Shown: in pieces, positions 53,801 to 64,000 of the stretch
How positions within the stretch are numbered: position 1 is the first letter of the stretch
Layout: each line of letters starts with the position of its first letter
Source of the DNA: Acanthornis magna
Taxonomy: Eukaryota > Chordata > Aves > Passeriformes > Acanthizidae
DNA: 64,000 nucleotides
Direction: 5' to 3'
NCBI GenBank assembly: GCA_036785705.1
Contig: JAWUZG010000056.1
Location: forward strand, 497,001 to 561,000
Position numbers and translations under genes: made by a program
The notes under the pieces: generated by a model
Databases searched by the model: none
Told to the model about the DNA's origin: nothing
Seen by the model: the letters and a program-made list of their open reading frames with translations, nothing else

Positions 53801-56800
53801 GTTCGGTGTTTGCTCATTCCTGTATCTTCCTCACTTCAAACAGATGTAATAAAGTATTTTCTCTTTCCTTCTTGTTTTCCTTTGTGGTTTGGCTTTCTTT
53901 AGGAGCCTTCGAGGCAGTTTAGCCTGGTTTTCCCCATTCCCAGCACTGCACGTCTCTTCTAGCTCTGCTGTTTTCAGGTCTGTTGAAATCAAATAAATTC
54001 ACAGGATGTCCTCTGAAGCAGGGACTTTTCTTTGCCTGGCTCTCCTGCCAGTGGGGTTAAACCAGCCCATCCAGACTAAATTGTCTGACTTTAGGATAAA
54101 ACAGCATTAAAAGATACATCCAGGGCCTATTTTTGTGTGTATGCCCATCTCTGCCAGGCATTAGCAGCCTGTGGAGGGGACGGCCTGGTCCCCACACCTA
54201 GGGAGGCATCACAGTGGCCCTTTACTGCGTTTTTTTCCTTCACCTCCACTTCTCTGTCATCTTTATTTCAGGAATTGCTTTAAAACCAGGCTTTGAATAA
54301 TTCACTGAGAGCATACAGCAGTCCACCCTGATTGCTTCGTCACAGCTTCCCTTGACTTCAATAATTCACTTTCCCACCAGGAGCTGATGTGCTTTCCTTG
54401 TCCGTGGGTTTGCTGCTGAGCTCACCCGGCTCCCGGAGCAAAGCTGGTCACGAGGAGGAGTAAAAGGGGATTTAAGGCCAAATGCCTTTGTTTTAAGAAG
54501 CACCACATTTCAGGCAAGGCAGAGGGTTTGCCAGGCAGCTTCTCCAGCTTTGGGAAAGGAAACACCAGGTTCCCTTGGGAGCAGAGGGGTCCTGCCTTGA
54601 TGTGAGGCTTTGGGGCTGGACTTCCAGTGGGTCAGTATCTATCCCCCAAGAGCATTCCAGACCTGCCCAACCAGGGATGTGCTCCAGCTCCACAGCTCCA
54701 ACTATGAGAGCTGCGTCACACCTCAGTCTTTTTAATGAGGTATCTAGGCTTGTGTTTTCCCCAAAAAAATCAAGCCAAAAGGGGCCAATTATCTGGCAAT
54801 CACCATGAACAGCAAATAAAAGTGGGAATGGCAACAAGCCATGGGGATTCAGCAGCCTCTGCCTCTAGGCCCTGCTTATCTGGGTAAGTTAGGGTTTAAG
54901 TTAAAGGAAGCACAAAGGCTCCTATTGCAGTGTATTGATGGGAGAGGATATGATATACGTGGGGAGTAAATATATATAATGTACAAGCTCTATACAGTAG
55001 TGTTTCTGCTGTGGGTCTCTTTTCCTGCCATCTCAGGAGCAAGGCTGGTGACTGATGTGCAGCCAGGAGCCACAGCTGTGAATAACCAGGAAATTCCTGG
55101 GAGGAGTGCTGGGTACCTGATCCTGCAGATGCTGTGGGATGTATATTTGCAGGGATGCAGGCTGAGACAGGTGATGGTAAAGATGCTCTGGTGCCTCTGT
55201 AAGAGTGTGGCGTGGAGGAAAGAGCTTACACTGCTGCTAAGTGCAGTGGATTTAATTTCCTTGCAGTAGCACTTCGATATTACAAGGCGCTCCAGAAAAA
55301 TCAGAGACGGCCTGGAGCGAAATGCAGCCGAGTCAATTGAAGTTAACTTCCCTGGGCACGGGGCCAGGCCCCTCTTTAAAGGCTATTTTTCCAGAAAGGC
55401 TGCAAAAATGTATTTTGAGTTGCTTTTGATTCAGCTGCCTTGAGCCTGCTTGAGTGAACTGTGTGCAGAAAGAGCCCTGAAAGCCTGGGCTTGCAGGAGG
55501 GGGTGCAGACTGAGAGGAGCTGGCCTTATATCACCCCTGGATCTCTTGAAGAAGCCCCATGAGTGCTATAGGGGCAATCAGAGGCCCCCAGCCCTGTCCT
55601 CTTCCACCATCACTGAGGAAGACTAGGGGACTAGGCAGGCTGGAAGAAGGTGGGGGATGCCTTGCAGCCCACAGGGCATGGAGAAGGGTTTGTCATCAGG
55701 CAAGACAAAGCTCCCCCCATTCCCAGTGCTGACTGGGGGCAGAGGGGTCCCCAGTACCAAGGGACCCTTGGCTGGGAAGGGATGTACCAGGAGAGCTGAG
55801 ATTTAGGGACGGAATGTCTGGACAAATTTGTTGCAGATGAGGGCTGAGCTGAATATTCCTAGGTTGCTTGGGGGGCTTGATGTTCCACGTCCTGGGGCTG
55901 ATGAGGCAGAGCATCCCCTAGCTCAACTTGCAGCTTCTATCTCTTAAGCGTGTGCTTCCCACACCACGGTGTGGAGCAGGAGGGGTTTCCACAGCTTTTC
56001 TCCCCCTCCTGACTCCCCCTCGTCTGCTGCTGCAGCTCCCAATAGCTGCTGCCTCTCTAATTGCATTATAGCCAATGGGGGGAAAGAAAACACCGCTTTG
56101 GCTTCAAACAAACGACGCCCTAACCCAGCTCATTAGCCACCTGACTGGCTCCCCAACCTCCCGTGACACTCGCGTATTTGTCACGCTGTTTTAGCACCAC
56201 TAACGAGCACAACAGCCAAGGCTGTGGCCGGCAGCTCCCCCAGCACTGGACCGTGGCTCTGGCAATGAGCTTGTGTCCAGCACCCCAAGGGGATGCTCTG
56301 CATCTGCCGTGTTCATCCTTCTCTTTGCCGTCATCCTTTTTATTCACAGGCACTTCTTCTGGCCTACTTGCATCCAGTTCATTTTCCTTTTGTGAAATAA
56401 AACCTGACTCCAGGCCTTATTTGGCAAATAGAGCTGGGAGAAGCTGGGCTTGCTCTTTCTTCTCCTGACAAGCCTTTCAGGATGGGGGAGGTGAGATGGA
56501 AAGAGAGACTGATGAATAGGATGTAAAAGCAGGGAAGAAAAATAAACAGGAGATAAAGGGGATGTGGGAGAGAGAAAAAATGAGGCAGATCTGTAGCTGG
56601 GATGGGAAACAGAGGGAAGGCAAGATGGGACCTGCTAAACCCCAACCAGCCCAGCCCCTATGCGTGAAGTGAAGGACCAGGGTCCACACTGGTATAATAT
56701 GTCCTTCCCCAGCTCCTCCTGGCCATGCTCACATGGGGGATTTGGGGAGGGGGACCTGCTGCGGTAGAGAAACGTCCATGTTTCCATCCAGGAGCTCCAC

Positions 56801-59800
56801 TCTCGTCTCCTACAGTATCCCCTAACAATTTTCCCCTGAGGTGCGGGTCATTCGTGGGAGCAGATGAGCACTTAAGCCTGACTCTGTCTCCAGCTGTCAA
56901 ATGCTGTAAATATCTGGGAGGTGGTTAAAGCTGGGAAAACACAGAGATGCTTTAAACACAGCCCAGAGCCAACCCCACCGCTGGTAGGGCTCATAAATAT
57001 CCCCTCTGTGTTCCTGCTCTGTCAGGAGGCAGCAATAACAGGGAACAAAAGCCAAGCCATCATGGGGTGGCTTCAGCATCTCTGATGCCTCCCTACCCCT
57101 GCCAGGGCATGTTGAATAACAATGAGGAGTAAAACTCAGTTAGCTGGGGGGAGATGGTGGCACAGGGGTGTCCTCTGGGCATGAGATGGTGAGGCTGGGA
57201 GCCAGTACAAGTGGCTCAGCATGGAAGTCATTGTTTTTCCTATTATTTCCCCATTTTCAGCTAGCTGAGTAGCACTGAACATCTGCCTTAAGGCAAGTCA
57301 CCTGGCCCAGCTCTTGAAACCACCAGCTTCATTGGCAGCAAATGAAGTCCTTGGCTGAAGAGAGAAATTGAGGGCTTAAAACTATTTGTGCAGAAATCAG
57401 GTGAGAGTGAATGCTGTTAAACAGGGCATGAGACAGGAAACAGGTATTTGCCTGCACAGAGCAAACCCTGGGCATCTCTGGGGAAGCCAGGGAAGTGTCT
57501 CTCCTTTATCAACAGGTCACATCACCCCATCAGCCCTACAAGCGCAGGACCCGCAAGGCAGCAGGACCCACTCTTGGGGAAGGTGGAAGCCTCATCCAGA
57601 GGCAGCACTGGCAACACAGCTCTGCCCCAGTTGTGATTTTTATAATAAGCTGAATTCTCAGCTGGACCCGGCAGAAAATCAATAGTGGGACTTGAGAAAG
57701 CAGTCAAAATCCATGGAGCTAAATTGGCCACCCCGCAGGCAGCCGGGCCTTCTCGGGCATTGTGATGTGCAGCCACACTGAAAGGGGAAAAATAGGACAA
57801 TTTCAAAAATCCTTTGAAATAATTGCCTAAGATTATTGAATTCTCTTGAAATACCAGGGCAAGATGCAGAAGTGCTTTTTAAAAAGTTGGCAGTGGGAGC
57901 TGGAGACACAAGGGAAGCCACCTTCCCTCTGCCAAAGGCATCTGGGGACGGTTGAGGTGGGTTTTTCCCTTTCCCAATTAGATCCAAAGAGTGCCTGCCA
58001 CTCCACCTGTGGAGCGTTATCTGCAGAGCAGCACATCGGCTTTAGCAGAAAGCCTCTCTTTCTCCAAAGTCCCTTTAATTCCATCCTTTTTGATCTGCCT
58101 TTTCAAGCGCAGCCCCAGCACCTTCCATCTGCCCTTACAATAGAGACGGTGTCCTGAATCATTTTATTTTTGGCAGCTTTGCCTTCAGCTCCTCGTTGGC
58201 AGGGAAGCAGGGAGAAGATATCCCCCTCTCTGCAGCCCTGCGGATACTGTTGGATTTGGGGATGGCTATTTTGGGCCTCAGCTCCTCTACCGCCGGGGGA
58301 TGCAGGACAGACGGACACTGCTGGGCAGCATCCCCAGGCTGTGTGAGTCTGTCCATGAGTTACTCACAGCACGTGGCTCTTGCTGGTTTATAGCCAGGTG
58401 ACTATAGGGACACCTGGCTGTGTCATGTGCATCCTGTATTCCACCCCAGAGCCGCCCCATGGTAGCCCAGGGCTGAACATTCCCCACTTGTGGCTGGGGA
58501 AGGCATGGGGAGCCTAGACCAGAGTTTTCCATGTCTATCAACCTCTCCCAAGCTATAGGAATAAAGACACGGGAGAAAGTGAGGAAAAACATAAAGAAAC
58601 AATTTTCCTCTGACATTTTTCTTTTCTTTCTCAATGTGAGCCCTTACAGGAGGAGGTCTTTAAAATTAATAATGTTCTTTCTTTTTCTCTTTCTATTCCC
58701 AAGACTCCTGGTTTAAATTAATGAAATGTCAAATACTATTAAGTTCTGATGATGTGTTTGTGATAACGAAGGAACTGATTTCCAGCCAGTTTACAACTCT
58801 GATCCGTTCTCTCACCCCCCTTCTCTTTTTTGGCTCTGATTAAAACTCCCTTTATTACATTTGCTCTTTCATGGGCTCCCTCTGATTTCTAACCTTTCTG
58901 GTCCAAGGCTGGGGAAAGCCTTTTAATTGAGCAGATTTGAAAGTTTTTTAGCATTCTGGTATTTTCCTGCCATGTCTGCTCAGGAGCTGGTGGGTGCTCC
59001 CAGGGATGTCACCTGGGGTGCTGCAGGGCACATCAGGACTGGACTCTGCCACTGGGATATGGCTTTCAAGGCAGGAGGGATGTCAGGTTGTGTTTTCCCT
59101 GATGGTGACTTTACTGGGGCAATGTGAAAAGGAAAAAAAAATCTTTGATGGCCACAAACTACCCTGGGAAAGGCCTGACAGGGATCTCCAGAGAAGGCTT
59201 TCCCAAATGCCTGAACAGCCTGACTAAGAACTGAGGCAGTCCTTGCTTCGCTTGCTTCCCTGACAAGGTCGTGTGGTGAGGGTTGTACAGCTGGCAGCGT
59301 GTCTAGAGGGATGAATTAGGGAAGGACAAATGGATGGACTAACAGCTAGATGGGCCCATCCTCTAATGGATGGGCAACGAGGTGACAAGGTGCTCTTGCC
59401 AAGGGCTTCATTAGTCACCTGCCTGGCTGTGCTCCCTAGCAAACTGGAAGAGCTCAAAGGGTTAATCTGTAATTTAGGACTTAACACCAAAGATACAGTT
59501 GTTGGGAGAGAAGAAAGCCCTGTCGAAGGCTTTGGGAAATAATTTGCCTTGGCACTTTCTTATAAGAGTGAATTGATTTTTGCTGGGCTGTGTCAGGCTG
59601 AATTATGAATGGGGGAAAGTAGGGCTAGTGCTCCTGGAGCTGAAGGTGTGATAATTAGAGGCACATGCGGAGGGGGCTTGGGGGCTGCCTCCTTCCAGGA
59701 TTTCTCATGTGAATCCAGGATTCAGAGTCCTCAGAGTCCTTGGAGAGATGGGTTTGCTTCAGCCTGGACACAGAAATGGCCCCCACGTTCACAGTCCCCA

Positions 59801-60459
59801 GACTGGACCAGGAGAAGCCTTTTCTGGGCCATCCAGGACCATCCCCTCTCCCTGTCCAGGCAGCAGAGCAGCACACCCTGCTTGCCGGAGGGTGAAACAA
59901 AGCATCACCATCATCCTGGGAGGAGGTGGGAACATGCAAGAGGTGATCCCATCATCCTGTCCTCAGTCCTGCCCTGCCCACTGCAGTTCTGCTGGGAAGG
60001 AACCGTTCCCACAAGCCCTGTTCCTGCTCTTAAAAACTCCTGGTGCTGTGTCACTGCCTGCATCCACCTCCATCAGTTAGCACTGAGCCCGCTGCCCTCC
60101 AGGTGTGTTACCGTGACCTGCTCAGACGCGGTTTACCAAGGCAAAGGCGTACAATTCCTGCAGGCTGCTGGGAATTGTAGTGCAATGAAGCCAGCAGGCA
60201 GGAGGGGGGACAAAGCCAGGCTCCCAGCTGGCTGCTGGCCTGGCCCGTGCTGCTCCCCTCGGCAGAGCCAGCTCCAGACCTTGCCCCTGGCACGCAGAGA
60301 CCCCGGGAAACCTCCATCTGCCTCCGGCACCCGCCACCTCTCCAGAGCTCCGAGCATTCTGCCATGCAGCTTGGCTTTTGTTTGCCAGCTCAAGGGGAGG
60401 CAATGGGAAGAGAATGAGGTCTGGGCTTTTTCTTTTTTCCCCTTACCCTTTTATTTATT

Positions 60460-61200
60460 CTCCTCTATTATGAACCAGCTCCAGCTCATCAGTAAGACCT
60501 GGGAACAGCAACTCGTGAATAAGAGACGCTGTAGAAAAGCCTTGCCTGATCGCAGCCACTTCCCAAACAAAGGGGCTCAGACTATTCACTTCCTTCCCGG
60601 CCCCTTTTCCCAGAAAATCCACCCCAAAGAACAGCTTGTTCAATAAGCCGTCTGCTCCGTAATCAGACTAACCCAGTAATAAGCACCGGGCTCATCCAGC
60701 TCGGCACAGCGTCTCCCGGTTCCTAGGAGGATGGAAATGCCCTGCTCCCCAGGGAAACAGGCAGGCACAGGGAGGAGGCGGCTCTCACACGGCACATCCA
60801 GCACTCTGGGAGGGGGGAAGAGGGGGGGACCCATCTCTGTTGCCTCCCGGAGCCGTGGTTTAGCCCTCCCCAGGTAATTGTGCATGGAAATGGATTCCCA
60901 TTTCTCTGCTCAATCGTCCTGTTTGCTGTCACAGCCGAGCGTTTTGCATGTGCAATTACCCGTCCCCGCACATCTCTGGGCACGCTCAGGTGTCGCCTGC
61001 CAGCCTCGGGCGGCCGCTGCGCAGCCACATCGCACTGCGTTTGGGCTGTGATAGCAGTCAAGCAGAAGCCATTTTCCATATGAAGCTGCAGGACCTATGG
61101 GATAAATAAATGGGTTGGAAAGCCGGTCTGTGTAATGAGTTAATTTAAAACCTGCCTTCCCTTCTTGTATATTAATTTACTTGGCATTATGTTTAATCTT
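60460..61200. promoter_or_regulatory. Putative conserved non-coding block with steroid-receptor-like and octamer-like sites
   Basis: The block is unique, mixed-composition sequence. It contains AGAACA-GCT-TGTTCA at 60628-60642, one base from the consensus steroid-receptor palindrome. It also has GAAATGG-ATTC-CCATTTC at 60887-60904 and TTTTGCATGTGCAATTAC near 60944-60961. The regulatory role is inferred. Confidence 0.3.
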
Positions 61201-63619
61201 TCACTTACTGGGTCGCATTGGTTTCTTTCTCTCCTTCCCCCTCTAGCAGATCCCTGGGATGCTTTGCCTTCGGCTGGAGCAGAAGGAAGCTAAGCCAGGG
61301 CAGGAGAGTGGGGACCAGACCTGAGCCAAGAGGAGCTGCTGAGTCCCACAGGAACCCAGAGTGGCACCTTGAAGGCTTCTGTTCTTGTGGCTGCCCAGCA
61401 GGAGTGGACAAATTCCCTGCAATGGAGGGGAGACCACTGCCGGTGCCATTCCCAAGGTGCTAATTCCTTTAACCAACTGGGAGGGTGGCGCGGGGAATTA
61501 ATCAGCTGTAATAGGGACAATTGGAGCTGACAGGGCAGCAGGAAATGGAAGCAAAGGACTGGGTGGAGGAGCTGATATTTGGCTGGGAATGGTCCTGCCC
61601 GAGCATCCATCACGTTGCTCCCGTCCTCTTGCCAGCAGCCACAAAACCTCGGTTGTGAGTGGATGGCACTTCACATGAGCACCTCTCTGAAGGGCACAGG
61701 AGGCCAGTGCAATGAATAAAAGGCTGCTGCAGCCAGGGAAAGCAGGGCAGAGCTGACAGCAGCAGCTCTGTGGTAAGAATGAACAAGTGAACACAGGTCC
61801 TGGGCTTTGTGTCACCCCATAATGAGGCCATGGTGCCGCCCTGTGCCCATGGCTGGTCGGGATCCCCACCGGATTGCTTGCTGGTCCAGTCGAAGAGAAA
61901 CTGGAGGGTGGATATTGCAGGCAGGGGACAGTGGTGAGGGAGGGAGCATCAGGCACGTCTTGGCAGGGCTCACCAGCAACCCAGTGATGCTGCAGCAGTG
62001 AGTGCCAGAAAGTGTGGCAGGCACGTCCAGCATCAGGGTGCCTTAGCAGGAGTAACCCCGGCCATTCCCTTCACTTGTCTCCATGGGGGTTTAGTTTAAA
62101 CTGTTTCAGAAGGATGGATGGACAGTCTGAAAGAGAGACTATTGTGGAGCTTATTTAAGATAGGCTGATCGGAGAAACTGTCCCTGAGGCCACGCCAGAG
62201 AGAGAAAGACGGATGCAGGGCCCTGGGGCTGCATCCAGCCCAGGGAGCATGAGGTCACAGGCAGGAGATTTGATCCATTCCCGCTGCCTCTTCCGTGCTG
62301 GGGGAGCACGGGGAGCATTGCAGCAGCTGCTGCTGGGAACATCCCCTTCCCTCCCCTCTTGCTAACGAACGTAGGTGAAACTTGCTGTGCCATGACTTTA
62401 ATCAGCAAAGAAAACTGCAAAGCCTTTTTTTTTTCTCCCTTTCCCCACCTGCTGAATTCAGCACCGAATGCGAATTAGGCAGCGTTTGGGCTTGGCTGCG
62501 CGCCCGCTTCCCGTGCTAATGCAGGGAGCCAGAGTCTCCCGCACCCCGAGCTTCCCAGGCTAATCCGAGGCGCGCCTGGATCAGCCCCTGGCATTTCACA
62601 CTGTGCGCGTAACCCCTGGAGCTTAAAGGCTGCTCACTGCTGGCTCAGCCTGTGCGGCTCCTCTGAGCATCCGCTGCCAGGCTCAGCCCGTGCTGGGGAG
62701 GGGGACTGGCCCTTGGCACCCATGGGTGGCTGGGCAGGGTGGCTCCAGCCAGGACAGGCCTCACCAGCCTTGGGAGCCAAGCCTGCAGCTCTGGGGAGCG
62801 TGTGGTTGTGTTATCCCACAGCCAGTGTGCTCAGCAGCAATGGGCTGCCTGCCCCAGGAAGGGATGCAGGAGTCAGTATCCTGGAGCTCTGCATGTGTGT
62901 GGGGTACTGGAGCTGCACCCCCGGGCTCACACCTGTGGGTCTGTGAGTGTGGCAGGAGTAATTTGTGGCTCCATTAGCACTGGGAGTCTGCATAGCAGCC
63001 CTGCAGTGTGTCCATTTGATAAGAAGCAAGTTCCACTGAATAATGAGCAGTAATTGGATTTCAGGGTTAACCAGCTTGCAGCAAAAATAGAAAAGAACAG
63101 AAAGCCATTGGATATTTCTGTTCTGGCTCATCAGACACTGGAAGTTTATCTCTGCTGAGAATAGCACAGGAGAGGTAAAGTTATTAGTGACCATCAGAGC
63201 ATGGTGATACCATCTCCCTCTTGTGTTTAGTGGGATGAGTCTGTGCGTCCTCTGTGAGTTTCATTTAAGGCTATGGAAGTTTATAACCCCCTGCGGGGGA
63301 GCTCCACACGTGCACCAGCATGGTGCAGCTGAGAGGGGAGAAACCAGCTCTCCTGACTGTGCAGGAGCACCTGGCCTCTCTGCCAGCCTGAGGCAGAAGG
63401 CAATGTCTCCTGCCAGTGTCACCTCATCCAGGTGACAATGTGGTGGGGGGAAGGCCAGCAGATGTGCAGCACCACCGTGCCTGCGCCTGTGGTTGTCTGC
63501 TTCGAGGTGGCACCAGTGTAGGCAGGACGGGCACTGGTGGCTGTGCCAAGCACTGAGGGATGCGCACAGCCATGGTGGCCCATCTTCCAGCGAGATGAAT
63601 TCATGCTGGGAATTGTGCA

Positions 63620-63930
63620 GGGAAGGGCTGTTAGCATGGGGGGAATGGAGAGCCTGTTTTGTAGGATGAAGCTGAAAGCACTTGGCTTGTTTAGTCCAGC
63701 AAAGAAAGGCAAAACAGGAATATGATTACTCTCCATAAATATATCAAGCAAGTAAACACCAGGTACAGAAAGGAACCGTTTAAGTTAAAAGACTGTGTTG
63801 GCACAAGAACAAATAGGCTTAAACTGGCTAACGTAAGCTGGAAAATTAGGAGACAGTTTTTAACCATGGGAAGCAGAGGAGGAAAAATACCTCATTGCTT
63901 TTCCAAATGGAGCTGGACCAGCACGTGAAG
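63620..63930 (+). repeat. Ancient CR1/L3-like LINE fragment
   Basis: The order AGGATGAAGCTGAAAGCACT, GATTACTCTCCATAAATATA, AGAAAGGAACCGTTTAAGTT, GTTGGCACAAGAACAAATAG, AAACTGGCTAACGTAAGCTG and ATTAGGAGACAGTTTTTAAC follows the 3' part of old amniote CR1/L3 copies: the EERL-type stretch, the -YKG- block, D/TRTN-G-KL and R-NFF-I. The translation around 63800 (GTRTNRLKLANVSWKIRRQF) fits. It is highly diverged and older than the other CR1 tails. Confidence 0.65.
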
Positions 63931-64000
63931 GGAACAGAAAGCCAGCTGCCTGCAACTGCAGGGGTCTGGGGTAGGAGCCAGCAGGGTCCTGCCATGCCAG

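Larger units (their letters stand above)
47061..63619. other. Non-coding stretch with many CNE-like patches
   Basis: No gene supported over 16.5 kb. AT-rich, unique-looking patches with TAATTA/ATTAAT and CCAAT words occur at about 48260-48440, 49680-50090, 52130-52230, 54280-54400, 55270-55450, 56030-56240, 58640-58960, 60460-60700 and 60870-61200. Simple repeats occur at 49144-49200 and 49428-49475. Confidence 0.5.

Noticed and set aside
54979..55269. 96-residue frame starting with a signal-peptide-like MYKLYTVVFLLWVSFPAISG
   Set aside because: No splice sites, cysteine pattern or family resemblance; the remaining sequence looks random and one such frame is expected by chance in this much DNA.
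59609..60646. 345-residue plus-strand frame
   Set aside because: Long only because of high GC and few stops; composition is Ser/Pro/Arg-rich without domain character, and overlapping frames exist on the other strand.

Overview
The window is vertebrate nuclear DNA, most probably from a passerine bird. Coding sequence is split by introns with GT/AG borders, there are no operons or bacterial signals, and the dispersed repeats are avian: CR1 LINE 3' ends, a tRNA-Ile-headed SINE with a CR1-like tail (the TguSINE1 type, which I associate with passerines) and a solo ERV LTR. Family names for the repeats come from memory of consensus sequences, not from a search.

Positions 1-25,146 hold one gene on the minus strand, CSPG4 (chondroitin sulfate proteoglycan 4, NG2). 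I can place ten coding exons whose phases all agree: 25056-25146, 12599-12762, 7995-11573, 7215-7694, 6665-6841, 3618-3816, 3306-3440, 3003-3157, 1992-2175 and 1-1793. They join into 2,319 uninterrupted codons covering the signal peptide, two laminin-G domains, the CSPG repeat array, the transmembrane helix and most of the cytoplasmic tail. The last part of the tail, the stop codon and the 3' UTR lie beyond the left edge. Exon 1 sits in a CpG island with an AT-rich TATA-like box. A SINE lies about 335 bp upstream of the start codon.

Inside the gene, intron 1 is 12.3 kb long and holds a CR1 copy and a small minisatellite. Intron 5 begins with a compact CpG island. On the opposite strand this island carries an ATG in good context, 17 codons and a strong splice donor, so it could be an antisense promoter and first exon. 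This is the most interesting non-routine signal in the window.

From 25.6 to 64 kb I find no gene I can support. This flank holds CR1 fragments, including a decayed reverse-transcriptase core at about 26.1-26.3 kb, a solo LTR of about 1.14 kb at 34.1-35.25 kb, simple repeats, and many AT-rich, homeobox-motif-rich patches between about 40 and 63 kb that look like conserved non-coding elements. It may be the upstream regulatory territory of CSPG4 or of an unseen neighbour. One protein-like reading frame at about 50.7-50.9 kb and one small membrane-protein ORF behind a TATA box at 44.1-44.5 kb are recorded as weak candidates. I see no clearly new multi-gene system.
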